Below are positions 55,355 to 63,952 of a stretch of DNA of 64,000 nucleotides, one piece after another. The stretch's first letter is position 1; every line of letters starts with the position of its first letter. Where the stretch lies: positions 372,001-436,000 of the forward strand of contig NZ_CP015224.1 in the NCBI RefSeq assembly GCF_001629735.1. The letters run 5' to 3'. The translations under genes and the position numbers were made by a program. Under the pieces are notes generated by a model. It was not told the DNA's origin. It worked only from the letters and a program-made list of their open reading frames with translations, and ran no database searches. This DNA comes from Lysinibacillus sphaericus (lineage in GTDB: Bacteria > Bacillota > Bacilli > Bacillales_A > Planococcaceae).

Positions 55355-56710
55355 ATGAAAAAATATGCTGTTTCTACATATGTTTATTTTATCATCCCTT
55401 CTTTAATTGGTATTTTTCTATTTATGACACCTGTCTTAACAGAAGAAGGCTGGAAGGTACCAATTGCAATTTTAGCAAATGTTTTAGCAACTATTGTTGC
55501 TCCTATTATTAGTTATTTTACAATTTTTATGTTTGCTATTTCAGCAATTGGCGCACTTATGGCTAAATTTATTCCTCGTAAAAACGTAAAAGAGCCAAGT
55601 ATTTTAGATACATTGTTTTATGTTAATTGGTTTTGGACGATTACCCGCTGTATCGGCTTAGTTTTTGCTTCAATGGTTGTCTTTAACTTTGGTCCTTTTG
55701 CCATCAACAACGAAAATACTGGTGGACTACTGATGGATCCTAATGATGGTCTTGTCACATTTTTATTTACCATCTTCTTGTTTGCTGGATTCCTCTTGCC
55801 GTTTTTGACTAATTTCGGGCTTCTTGAATTTTTCGGTACAATGATGGTGAGAATTATGCGACCCCTATTTAAAAGTCCGGGCCGTTCTTCCATTGATGCC
55901 CTTACATCATGGGTCGGTGATGGAACGATTGGTGTTTTAATGACTAGTAAACAATATGAAATGGGGAACTATACCAAAAAAGAAGCAGCTATTATTGCAA
56001 CAAGCTTCTCGGTAGTATCTATTACATTTTGTATCGTAGTATTGGATACGGTTCATTTGGCACGCTATTTTATTCCATACTATTTAACAGTTGTCTTTTG
56101 TGGAATTGTACTAGCGATTATTATGCCCCGTATCTATCCACTTGCACAGAAAGAAGATACATATATAGATGGTACGCCTGTAGACTATTCACGTGAGGAA
56201 TTACCAGAGGGCTATAATTTAGTCTCACATGGCTTAGAAAATGCACTTGCTGTTGCCCATGACAATCGTGACCCACGCAAATTTATTAAAGATGGATTTA
56301 GAAATGTTATTGATTTATGGGTTGGTGTTGCGCCTATCGTAATGGCTTTTGGTACGATTGCCCTAATGCTTGCCGAATTTACGAGTATCTTTGTGATTTT
56401 AGGCAAACCCTTTGAGCCTATTTTAACAGTACTTGGTTTACCAGAGGCGGCACAAGCAGCACAAACAATGGTTGTGGGCTTTGCAGATATGTTCCTGCCT
56501 TCTATTTTAGGTGCAGGGATTGAATCTGATACCACTAGATTTGTCATAGCAGTTGTTTCAGTCACGCAGTTAATTTATATGTCTGAGGTGGGTGGACTTA
56601 TTTTAGGTACGAAAATTCCATTGAAATTTTTCGATTTAGTGGTGATATTTATATTACGTACACTTATCTCACTTCCAATTGCTGCATTAGTGGGCCACCT
56701 TTTATTCTAA
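55355..56710 (+). CDS. YjiH family membrane protein (nucleoside-recognition/Gate domain)
   Basis: A 451-residue polytopic protein with about ten helices and Gate-domain features (GDGTIGVLMTSKQYEMGNYT, and near the end FADMFLPSILGAGIESDTTR). Such proteins are related to nucleoside transporters and spore maturation proteins; the substrate of YjiH is not established. ATG 55355 has a poor ribosome site 13 bases upstream. It shares a terminator with the convergent CPBP gene. Confidence 0.85.
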   Translation: MKKYAVSTYVYFIIPSLIGIFLFMTPVLTEEGWKVPIAILANVLATIVAPIISYFTIFMFAISAIGALMAKFIPRKNVKEPSILDTLFYVNWFWTITRCIGLVFASMVVFNFGPFAINNENTGGLLMDPNDGLVTFLFTIFLFAGFLLPFLTNFGLLEFFGTMMVRIMRPLFKSPGRSSIDALTSWVGDGTIGVLMTSKQYEMGNYTKKEAAIIATSFSVVSITFCIVVLDTVHLARYFIPYYLTVVFCGIVLAIIMPRIYPLAQKEDTYIDGTPVDYSREELPEGYNLVSHGLENALAVAHDNRDPRKFIKDGFRNVIDLWVGVAPIVMAFGTIALMLAEFTSIFVILGKPFEPILTVLGLPEAAQAAQTMVVGFADMFLPSILGAGIESDTTRFVIAVVSVTQLIYMSEVGGLILGTKIPLKFFDLVVIFILRTLISLPIAALVGHLLF

Positions 56711-56713
56711 TCA

Positions 56714-56748
56714 AAATGCCAAGTCCTAGATGGACTTGGCATTTTTCA
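56714..56748. terminator. Bidirectional terminator between YjiH and CPBP genes
   Basis: AAAATGCCAAGTCC and GGACTTGGCATTTT flank a short loop, with A and T tracts on both sides. Confidence 0.93.
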
Positions 56749-57457
56749 TGGAATTTATAGCATAGGATTTCTTTACTCGCTTCCATAAAACAAGCATATA
56801 GACAAATAGCACTAAAATAATAAGATAACCACTAAGCGTAGGGCTCTCTACATTTCCCATAAAGTTAAAGAAATTATTGAATCCGTGGAAAATAATGGTA
56901 ATAATAATCGATTGCCCATCTAAAATAAGTAAAGAAAGAACAAGGCCCACTAAAAGGGCATAGATGATTTGAATAATAGTATCTTCAAGCGATTGCCCAC
57001 CAAGTAATTGTAAAGCATGTGTAATGCCAAACAATAAACTAGAAATGAATACCGCTGTAAATGCACCCTTGGCAAGAAGCATTCGCACCATAAGGCCCCT
57101 AAATATGGTCTCTTCTATAAATGCCACAATAAGCACTTGCATTAAAAACATAAAAATAAGATCGCTAATCGATGTGAGATTTAATCCTTTAGTACTTACA
57201 AGGATGATTCCTAAAACAAAAAGTAGCGGTAAAATCATTAATAAATGATTCTTTTGAATAGGATGAAAGAAATACATTTGCCAGTTTTTTTTCAGGGCAA
57301 TATAAATGAAGAGTCCCAATGCTAGTGGAACTAACATAACAAACTGTAACAAAGGGCTTGATGGTTCTTTAATAGAAACAAAAGCTCCGTTACCAACATA
57401 GAAAAGTATGATAAGAAACTCTAAGCCAATTATTTTGGCAATCACTTTTTGTTTCAT
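56726..57457 (-). CDS. CPBP family intramembrane metalloprotease
   Basis: A protein of about 243 residues with seven to eight helices and the three CPBP/Abi motifs: FIEETIFRG (EExxxR), FGITHAL (FxxxH) and FHGFNNFFN (HxxxN). It is a Rce1-like membrane protease or an inactive relative; the target is unknown. The minus-strand AGGAGG is 2 bases from ATG 57466 and about 11 from ATG 57457, so the latter is preferred. Monocistronic. Confidence 0.9.
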   Translation of the reverse strand: MKQKVIAKIIGLEFLIILFYVGNGAFVSIKEPSSPLLQFVMLVPLALGLFIYIALKKNWQMYFFHPIQKNHLLMILPLLFVLGIILVSTKGLNLTSISDLIFMFLMQVLIVAFIEETIFRGLMVRMLLAKGAFTAVFISSLLFGITHALQLLGGQSLEDTIIQIIYALLVGLVLSLLILDGQSIIITIIFHGFNNFFNFMGNVESPTLSGYLIILVLFVYMLVLWKRVKKSYAINSMKNAKSI

Positions 57458-57639
57458 TCTGTTCATTTCCTCCTAATCATGCTAGCAGTAATTAATAGGA
57501 AGACACTTAAAAAGAGAGTGCTTCTGAAAAAAAATAGGGAAATACATTCTAAAATGATGTTAAAATCCACAACACGTAATAAATGTACTCGTCGTAATTA
57601 ATGAACTATTATCCATTGTATCAAATTTTTTCCTCAATT

Positions 57640-58638
57640 TTAGATTGACTTTTTTTGGTGAGATTTGCCGATTAAATATGCACTAAAGGGGAGAAAGGAA
57701 ATAATTTTTATGAGCAACATACAGACGACAAAACTAGCTAGAAAAAGTGAAATAACTTGTAGAGAAGTGGTAGGGAGTAATGCACTATAGGGAGCTAGAT
57801 ATTCTTGAATAAGCCAGTGAATTAAAAAGATACCAAAGGAATAACGACTTATGGTATGGATGAAGGACAGCTTAGGTAAAATTTGGGCAAATGTTAAAAT
57901 GAAAATCGTCATCGCTAACACAAATAGAATCATATCGATTCTTCTTGATGTAATTTGCTGGTCGCCCAAATAATAATTTAAATAGATAATGACTGTTGCA
58001 AGTATAACCGATAAAACGGTAAAAAATTTATATTTAACGAGATAATATGTGAATCTTTCATAATGACGACCCATGAAATAGGCAAATACAAAATAAGGAA
58101 GCCAGCCTACGAAGAGCAGTCGTATAAAATGATCGTTATTTACGAAATAATCTATATTTAATTTTGCTAGTGTCATATAGAAAACCCCTAGTAAGAACAT
58201 TATGGGAGCAAACCATATACAGGATAGATTATATTTTTTTACCATAAAAAATAGAATATAGAGCTGAAAAATCGTCATGACAAACCACCCAGAAAAATCC
58301 CCCAAAATAATGTGACGATACAGGGCATACCAAAAATTTTCATGATAATGAAAGGCTGCATTAGCCGCATATAAAATACCAGCAGCTACAAACGGCATGA
58401 CGATAAACTGAAATCGATGCCATAAAAAATGGGAAGGCAGCTGATGTTGATAGCGATTAGCTAATATTAAAATGGATAATAAAATGAAAATGGGTGTGGC
58501 GGCACATAGCACAAGTCTAAAAAATTGATAGAAAGGTTGATCAATAAAGCCATTAATAATTTCAATATTTGTCGTCGCGTGCAATAGCACAATACTTAAG
58601 CAAGCAATAGCTCTCAATGCGTTCCACTCGTACACCAT
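57640..58638 (-). CDS. Acyltransferase family 3 membrane protein
   Basis: A 332-residue protein with about ten helices. The N-terminus VYEWNALRAIACLSIVLLHATT has the catalytic-type histidine of the Acyl_transf_3 family (R...H). These enzymes O-acetylate or acylate cell-surface sugars, and a link to the exopolysaccharide or peptidoglycan is possible but only guesswork. ATG at 58638 has GAGGGTGAT upstream on the minus strand; the frame extends to 58674. Confidence 0.87.
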   Translation of the reverse strand: MVYEWNALRAIACLSIVLLHATTNIEIINGFIDQPFYQFFRLVLCAATPIFILLSILILANRYQHQLPSHFLWHRFQFIVMPFVAAGILYAANAAFHYHENFWYALYRHIILGDFSGWFVMTIFQLYILFFMVKKYNLSCIWFAPIMFLLGVFYMTLAKLNIDYFVNNDHFIRLLFVGWLPYFVFAYFMGRHYERFTYYLVKYKFFTVLSVILATVIIYLNYYLGDQQITSRRIDMILFVLAMTIFILTFAQILPKLSFIHTISRYSFGIFLIHWLIQEYLAPYSALLPTTSLQVISLFLASFVVCMLLIKIISFLPFSAYLIGKSHQKKSI

Positions 58639-58873
58639 CTCAATCACCCTCGATTTCAGTAAATTGGCGGGCATCTCCTGCCAGGATGCAACCTTACTAA
58701 CTATATGAATTTGGCATTATGGTTACAACCGGTCTGTCTTTCACTCGAAAATAGTTTAGTTCGCAAATTATTATTAAAAATACCTAGTAAACTTGTCAAA
58801 AGCTCCATTTTTGCATATGTGTTACATAACCTCCCTGCATATACTGGTTCAAGAGGGGGGGAGGTGAGCTTTT

Positions 58874-59125
58874 ATGAGAATTAACTGGAAGGTTCGTCTT
58901 CAACATATACCATTTTTATTAGGTCTATTTTCATTGTTACTCTTACTCGCACAACAAGTAGGAGCGATTTTCGGCTTTGATTTGACAGCTGCAATAAGTG
59001 AGCAAATTGCAGCTATTTTAAATACAGTTCTATCTATTCTTGTATTAATGGGTGTCATAGTAGACCCAACGACAAAAGGTACAAGTGATAGTGAAAAGGC
59101 ATTAATGTATAGGAGACCACGATAA
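58874..59125 (+). CDS. Phage holin, phi-LC3 family, isolated
   Basis: An 83-residue protein with two hydrophobic segments (FLLGLFSLLLLLAQQVGAIF and IAAILNTVLSILVLMGVIV). The N-terminal MRINWKVRL and the ending VDPTTKGTSDSEKALMYRRP are typical of the phi-LC3/LL-H holin family. GGGGGGGAGGTG precedes ATG 58874. No endolysin or other phage gene is nearby, so it is a stand-alone chromosomal holin-like gene, possibly domesticated. Confidence 0.88.
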   Translation: MRINWKVRLQHIPFLLGLFSLLLLLAQQVGAIFGFDLTAAISEQIAAILNTVLSILVLMGVIVDPTTKGTSDSEKALMYRRPR

Positions 59126-59144
59126 AGTATTCAAAAAGTGTAAT

Positions 59145-59172
59145 TTTACAATAAGGATAAATATGTTATAAT
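59145..59172 (+). promoter_or_regulatory. Promoter of the DUF2339 gene
   Basis: -35 TTTACA (59145-59150), a 16-base spacer and a perfect -10 TATAAT (59167-59172), 35 bases before the start codon. Confidence 0.7.
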
Positions 59173-59206
59173 GTTAGAAAATTGATACAGTGGGGAGGAT
59201 GATTGA

Positions 59207-61300
59207 ATGTCCCTTGAAATGGAACGAAGAGTGGCTAAACTTGAGGAGGAAATGGCAGAGTTACGTCAGGAGTTAAGTGAATTAAGGCGAATTCAAAGCA
59301 ATGAGAAAATAAATACTCTTGATGCAAGACAGTCAATGATCGAGCAATCGGTTCCAATAAAACCAAAACCAACACCAAAACCAACAGTGGAGTCGAAGAC
59401 TACCCCAGTCAAAACAGCACAAAAAGAGGTGCAACCACAGCCATCGATGGAGGAACGTGTTATGTGGGCACTTCCAAAAGTATTCATGGTTATTTTAGTT
59501 ATGGGGGTACTTTGGGGTCTCAAACTTGTTAGTGACTATGGTTATTTATCGAATGGCGTGAAAATCATCCTTGCCTATTCATTATCGGTAGGATTGGCGA
59601 TTATCGCTTATATTCTGGAACGTAGAAAAGTAGGCTCTCCCGCTATTACCGTCTCATTATATGGCGGAGCATTTATTGTTGGTATTTTAACGACTGCAGC
59701 TAGTGCCATTTTATACGAGATCATCCATCTCACACCAGCGCTTGGTATTACGATTCTTTATATTGGCTATGGTATTGCAATAAGTTACTTAAAGAAAAAT
59801 GAGGCATTAACTATTTTTGTTGCTTTTACCTCATTATTACTACCTTATTTATTAGAATATATGGACTTTAGTGCCATCATTATTTTACTATTTGTTATCG
59901 TTTTATTTGCCATGCTGCAATTGGTTGTCCAACAGCACAAGCAGAAGCTTGCCCTTTATATTTCAGCCTTTTTCTCAGTGGTGGCAATAGGTGTTGTTGC
60001 ATTTATGAATCATGATAAGCAAGTTGTCTTTGCTTTTGGTTTACTTGCTATACTAGCCATCTTTTATGCAAGCTGGTGTCGATTATTTCATGCACAATCT
60101 AAATGGAGAGCTCTTCATATTGGGCTCCAATTTTCGTTAGGGTCATTTAGTTTATTGCTGATGAACCTGATCATACGCTCACTAGAATATGGGGAAGCAG
60201 TGCTACTTGTTTTGTTTGGTTTATTCATAGCATTATCGTTTTATAGTCATCGTCAAAAATGGCAGGAAGTATTTGATAGTGCTATAACACTCGCATTTAT
60301 GACCGTATGTAATACGGTACTTATCATGAATATACCTGATAAAGTGGATGATTTACTATATCCATTGATCGCATTTGCAGGTGTAATGATGAGCTTACGA
60401 TTACGGGCCAGTATGATGAAGGTAGTCACATCATTTTTCCTTGTGATGACATTGTTGCTAAACTTTATTTTCCATGAACCAACACCATTTATGAGCTTTA
60501 ATCATGTAAGCCTGTTCATGCCGATTATTTATCTTGTAGTCATTTACTTGTATGCTAGACGCCCAAAAGAAACGTTATCACCTTTTGAGAAAGTCATGAA
60601 GGATGTATATGCTATTGATATTTTAGCAGTAATCACCACAGGCTACTTCTTAGCTTATATGAGCAAACTAGATACAGCCTATTTTGCGGCAACAAATGGC
60701 ATTCAGTATTTGATGTGTATGGCACTAGCTGCTTTGTTTGCAGGAACTCTGCTCGTGTCAGAGAAATTCAAAGGGCGTGTTCTAACGCCTGTGCTGGGAG
60801 CATTCTTTATCGTATTTTCTTTGATGGTCAGCGCAAAGCCTTCTATGTTGGACAGCTTAAGTATGATGACCAGATTAGTTTATATAGCAGTAATAGTGGC
60901 GATTATTGTGGACGTTCTAGTAAAGGGCCGTATTTATCGGCTATATGCAGAACGAATGGGGAAATATGTAGACGCTATTGTTAGCTCAGGTGTCGTACTC
61001 ACAATGATCTCGATATGGGGGCTCGTTCATCAATTTACGTATAGTCATCTACTTGATTGGAAACTAAGTATAGCTCTTACAACGATTACATTATTTCTAA
61101 CCGCGAGTATTTCGTTATGGCTTAGTTCCACGCAACAATTAAAAACGCTTCGCACTACAGGCTTTGTTATCTTAGTCATTGCGTTTATCAAGCTGATTTT
61201 CTTCGACCTATCAGCACTTGATTTATTAATTAGAGCTGTTCTATTTATAACAATTGGTGGCATTGGCATGCTGTTATCAGGTAGGTTACTGAGGAAATAA
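59207..61300 (+). CDS. DUF2339 multi-spanning membrane protein
   Basis: A 697-residue protein. Residues 1-30 form a coiled coil (MERRVAKLEEEMAELRQEL), then a proline/lysine/threonine linker to about 85, then roughly twenty hydrophobic helices to the end. This layout is typical of DUF2339 (YccS-unrelated) membrane proteins of unknown function. ATG 59207 follows GGGGAGG. It has its own promoter and terminator, hence monocistronic. Confidence 0.85.
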   Translation: MSLEMERRVAKLEEEMAELRQELSELRRIQSNEKINTLDARQSMIEQSVPIKPKPTPKPTVESKTTPVKTAQKEVQPQPSMEERVMWALPKVFMVILVMGVLWGLKLVSDYGYLSNGVKIILAYSLSVGLAIIAYILERRKVGSPAITVSLYGGAFIVGILTTAASAILYEIIHLTPALGITILYIGYGIAISYLKKNEALTIFVAFTSLLLPYLLEYMDFSAIIILLFVIVLFAMLQLVVQQHKQKLALYISAFFSVVAIGVVAFMNHDKQVVFAFGLLAILAIFYASWCRLFHAQSKWRALHIGLQFSLGSFSLLLMNLIIRSLEYGEAVLLVLFGLFIALSFYSHRQKWQEVFDSAITLAFMTVCNTVLIMNIPDKVDDLLYPLIAFAGVMMSLRLRASMMKVVTSFFLVMTLLLNFIFHEPTPFMSFNHVSLFMPIIYLVVIYLYARRPKETLSPFEKVMKDVYAIDILAVITTGYFLAYMSKLDTAYFAATNGIQYLMCMALAALFAGTLLVSEKFKGRVLTPVLGAFFIVFSLMVSAKPSMLDSLSMMTRLVYIAVIVAIIVDVLVKGRIYRLYAERMGKYVDAIVSSGVVLTMISIWGLVHQFTYSHLLDWKLSIALTTITLFLTASISLWLSSTQQLKTLRTTGFVILVIAFIKLIFFDLSALDLLIRAVLFITIGGIGMLLSGRLLRK

Positions 61301-61302
61301 AT

Positions 61303-61341
61303 AAAAGAGATTCCAATGATTTTTGGAATCTCTTTTATCTT
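61303..61341 (+). terminator. Terminator after the DUF2339 gene
   Basis: AAAAGAGATTCCA and TGGAATCTCTTTT with a short loop, followed by ATCTTG; the T-rich right arm serves as the tract. Confidence 0.85.
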
Positions 61342-61503
61342 GTGCTAAACTGATAATACTCTTACTCTACTCCTTCTTTCTTCTTATCGTACTTTAAATC
61401 CTTTGTGAAAATATTCCTCAAATACATCACATATTATCTATGTCCCTTGTTCTGAATAACATTGGTTACGTGTATTACCGAGCAAAACTACAATAATTAT
61501 ATG

Positions 61504-61539
61504 AATAGGCGCATCATACGGATTGTATGGGCGCCTATT
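61504..61539 (+). repeat. Hairpin upstream of the prepilin peptidase gene
   Basis: AATAGGCGC (61504-61512) and GCGCCTATT (61531-61539) enclose a second pair CATAC/GTATG, giving a strong stem. It ends about 6 bases before the AGGAGG of the next gene and so could reduce or gate its translation. Confidence 0.65.
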
Positions 61540-61558
61540 GGTTTAGGAGGACATAAAT

Positions 61559-62311
61559 TTGGAAATGGCTTATACAATTATCATTTTTTTATTTGGTCTA
61601 GTGTTTGGCTCTTTTTATAATGTAGTTGGCTTTCGTGTACCGCGGAAGGAGTCTCTTGTACTTCCTTCCTCCCATTGTACAAACTGTCAGAGACCATTGA
61701 CGGTTCTTGATTTAGTGCCAGTATTGTCTTATCTGTTTATAAGAGGAAAATGTCGGGGCTGTGGCTTTAAAATCTCGTCAGTATATCCAGCGATAGAATT
61801 GTTGACTGGAGGATTATTCGCCCTTGCTTATTTGAAGCTAAACTGGAGCATGGAATTCATAGTAGCTTTATCGTTCATCTCATTGTTAGTCATTATAGTT
61901 GTTTCAGATTTTACTTATCTGTTAATTCCAGATAAGATTCTTTTATTCTTTTTGCCTATATTGGTCATTGGACGTGTACTATCACCTTTAACACCTTGGT
62001 GGGACAGCCTATTGGGTTCACTCGTTGGTTTTGGCATATTATATAGTATTGCGGTTTTATCGAAAGGTGGAATGGGAGGAGGGGATATTAAATTATTCTT
62101 TTTAATTGGTCTTGTTCTCGGTACTATTCATACGCTGTTGACTTTATTTTTAGCTGCTATCATTGGTATGATAGTCGGAATAGTTGTCTTATTAAAGCGT
62201 AAACAGGGAAGAAAAACACCTATTCCCTTTGGCCCATCAATTGCATTAGCCGCTAATATTGTTTATTTCTATGGAGATTCGTTCATCAAGTGGTACTTAG
62301 GTTTTTGGTAA
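61559..62311 (+). CDS. Prepilin peptidase (A24 family, ComC/PilD-like)
   Basis: Cleaves and usually N-methylates prepilin-like proteins, in bacilli for the competence pseudopilus. The 250-residue protein has the zinc-type cysteines Cys40, Cys43, Cys65 and Cys68 (HCTNCQRP, KCRGCGF), an aspartate in VVSDFTYLLIPD, and GGGDIKLFF, the second catalytic aspartate. TTG 61559 is 8 bases after AGGAGG. No com genes are adjacent. Confidence 0.92.
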   Translation: MEMAYTIIIFLFGLVFGSFYNVVGFRVPRKESLVLPSSHCTNCQRPLTVLDLVPVLSYLFIRGKCRGCGFKISSVYPAIELLTGGLFALAYLKLNWSMEFIVALSFISLLVIIVVSDFTYLLIPDKILLFFLPILVIGRVLSPLTPWWDSLLGSLVGFGILYSIAVLSKGGMGGGDIKLFFLIGLVLGTIHTLLTLFLAAIIGMIVGIVVLLKRKQGRKTPIPFGPSIALAANIVYFYGDSFIKWYLGFW

Positions 62312-62345
62312 GTATTTAATCTTCAATTTTGTGGAGGGGAATCAA

Positions 62346-63068
62346 GTGAAGCCGATTATTGGAATTACAGCTTTTGTAGAAGATGATTTATCAGCTCATT
62401 TAAATGCTGCTTACAGCAAAAGTATTATTGAGGCGGGCGGTATCCCCCTCATTATTCCGTTAGGGGTTGAGGAAGATGCTGCACAAATTTTAGCCCTTAC
62501 GGATGGCTTATTGCTATCGGGAGGCTATGATGTACATCCTTTTTTATTTGGAGTGGACCCTTCACCAAAGTTAGGTAAAATTCATCCAGCTAGAGATGCC
62601 GTAGAATTAGCATTAATTGAGGCTGCATTTTTACGAAAAATGCCTATTTTCGGTATTTGTCGGGGTATCCAAATATTAAATGTTGCATTAGGCGGGACGT
62701 TATATCAGGACATTGATAGTGACCATTATAGTACAAAGCTTATTAAACATATGCAACAGGCCGGTAGATCAGTAGCAACGCATTATGTACAAATTATTGC
62801 GGAGAATTTATTAGCCACTATTCTGGAACAAGAGAAAATTGCCGTCAATTCTTTTCATCATCAATCAGTGAATGTACTAGCGGAGAATTTAAAAGTTGCA
62901 GCGAAATCAAGTGATGGCATTATTGAAGCAGTGGTACATGAGGAATTACCATTCTGCTTGGCTGTCCAGTGGCACCCAGAGGAATTAGCTATAGCAGGAG
63001 ATCCGCATGCACAAAAGCTATTTGCAGCGTTTATTGAAGCGAGCATAAAATTTAAAAAAGAGGCTTAA
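62346..63068 (+). CDS. Class I glutamine amidotransferase-like, gamma-glutamyl hydrolase family
   Basis: A 240-residue peptidase C26 family protein (PuuD-like). It has KPIIGITAF at the start, LLLSGGYDVHP, the nucleophile elbow FGICRGIQILNVALGG, HHQSVN, and QWHPEE with the catalytic His-Glu pair. It probably hydrolyses gamma-glutamyl compounds such as gamma-glutamyl-GABA; the substrate is inferred. GTG 62346 is 6 bases after GGAGGGG. Confidence 0.9.
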   Translation: MKPIIGITAFVEDDLSAHLNAAYSKSIIEAGGIPLIIPLGVEEDAAQILALTDGLLLSGGYDVHPFLFGVDPSPKLGKIHPARDAVELALIEAAFLRKMPIFGICRGIQILNVALGGTLYQDIDSDHYSTKLIKHMQQAGRSVATHYVQIIAENLLATILEQEKIAVNSFHHQSVNVLAENLKVAAKSSDGIIEAVVHEELPFCLAVQWHPEELAIAGDPHAQKLFAAFIEASIKFKKEA

Positions 63069-63080
63069 AAGGCCGTTGTC

Positions 63081-63114
63081 AAAAGAATCCAATAGTTTAT
63101 GGATTCTTTTTTTG
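63081..63114 (+). terminator. Terminator after the amidotransferase gene
   Basis: AAAAGAATCC (63081-63090) and GGATTCTTTT (63101-63110), then T residues. Confidence 0.88.
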
Positions 63115-63116
63115 CG

Positions 63117-63157
63117 TAAAAAAGAGGATTTATGCTCAGTGAAGGAACACAATCCTC
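63117..63157 (-). terminator. lexA terminator
   Basis: On the minus strand GAGGATT (63157-63151) pairs with AATCCTC (63130-63124), followed by six T residues. Confidence 0.75.
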
Positions 63158-63171
63158 AAACCCTCATTTAA

Positions 63172-63789
63172 TTAATGTACACGGCGATACAGACCAACAA
63201 CTTGTCCCAAAATGGATACTTGATCGACGATAATCGGTTCCATTGATGAATTTTCAGGCTGTAAACGGAAATGGTTTTTTTCCTTAAAGAATCGTTTTAC
63301 AGTAGCTTCATCTTCAGCTGTCATGGCTACAACAATGTCTCCATTATTAGCCGTTGATTTTTGCTTCACAATCACTAAATCACCATCTAAAATTCCTGCT
63401 TCAATCATCGATTCACCCATAATTTCTAGCATGAATAACTGATCCTCACTCGTGCCATATGTATCAGGCAGTGGGAAATACTCTTCAATATTTTCGATAG
63501 CTGTAATAGGAGAACCTGCTGTAACCTTCCCTACAAGTGGTACATGGATGACGTGTTGCTTTTGGATGGATTCTTCAGGTTCAAGAATTTCAATAGCACG
63601 TGGTTTTGTTGGATCTCGACGAATAAAACCCTTTTGTTCTAATCGAGCCAAATGACCATGAACAGTTGAACTTGAAGCAAGTCCAACAGCTTCCCCGATT
63701 TCACGGACTGATGGCGGATACCCTTTAGCTCGTACCTCGTCTTTAATGAACGCTAAAATGTCCTCTTGTCTTTTCGATACTTTTTTCAT
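63172..63789 (-). CDS. lexA: LexA repressor
   Basis: The SOS repressor and self-cleaving serine protease. 205 residues, the same as B. subtilis LexA. The N-terminal winged helix ([20 protein letters not shown]) is followed by the cleavage site Ala91-Gly92 (KVTAGS) and the catalytic Ser127 (MGESMIEAG) and Lys165 (ATVKRFF). It is divergent from a yneA-like gene, with LexA-like boxes between them, so it should repress itself. Confidence 0.98.
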   Translation of the reverse strand: MKKVSKRQEDILAFIKDEVRAKGYPPSVREIGEAVGLASSSTVHGHLARLEQKGFIRRDPTKPRAIEILEPEESIQKQHVIHVPLVGKVTAGSPITAIENIEEYFPLPDTYGTSEDQLFMLEIMGESMIEAGILDGDLVIVKQKSTANNGDIVVAMTAEDEATVKRFFKEKNHFRLQPENSSMEPIIVDQVSILGQVVGLYRRVH

Positions 63790-63832
63790 GATTGCTCACC
63801 TCTTTTTTCTAATATCATTCTTCTTATTTGAT

Positions 63833-63872
63833 AGTATAACAGAATGCGAACACGTATGCAAACATAGGTTCG
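63833..63872 (-). promoter_or_regulatory. lexA promoter with LexA box
   Basis: On the minus strand: -35 TTGCAT (63861-63856), a 17-base spacer and -10 TATACT (63838-63833). CGAACCTATGTTTG (63872-63859) fits CGAAC-N4-GTTCG with one mismatch and overlaps the -35. Confidence 0.8.
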
Positions 63873-63880
63873 AAAAGTGT

Positions 63881-63937
63881 TTGACAAAAACGTTTGTTCG
63901 CTTTATTATGGGAACATATATTCCGAACAAACATTCT
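63881..63937 (+). promoter_or_regulatory. yneA-like promoter with multiple LexA-like boxes
   Basis: -35 TTGACA (63881-63886), a 17-base spacer and -10 TATTAT (63904-63909). A reverse-oriented CGAACAAACGTTTT (63900-63887) fills the spacer. GGAACATATATTCC (63911-63924) and CGAACAAACATTCT (63924-63937) follow the -10, each close to the SOS consensus. Confidence 0.75.
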
Positions 63938-63952
63938 AGAAAAGAGGTTATA

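Noticed and set aside
58874-59125. A prophage at the holin locus
   Set aside because: No integrase, structural, lysin or attachment-site sequence is present around the holin gene.
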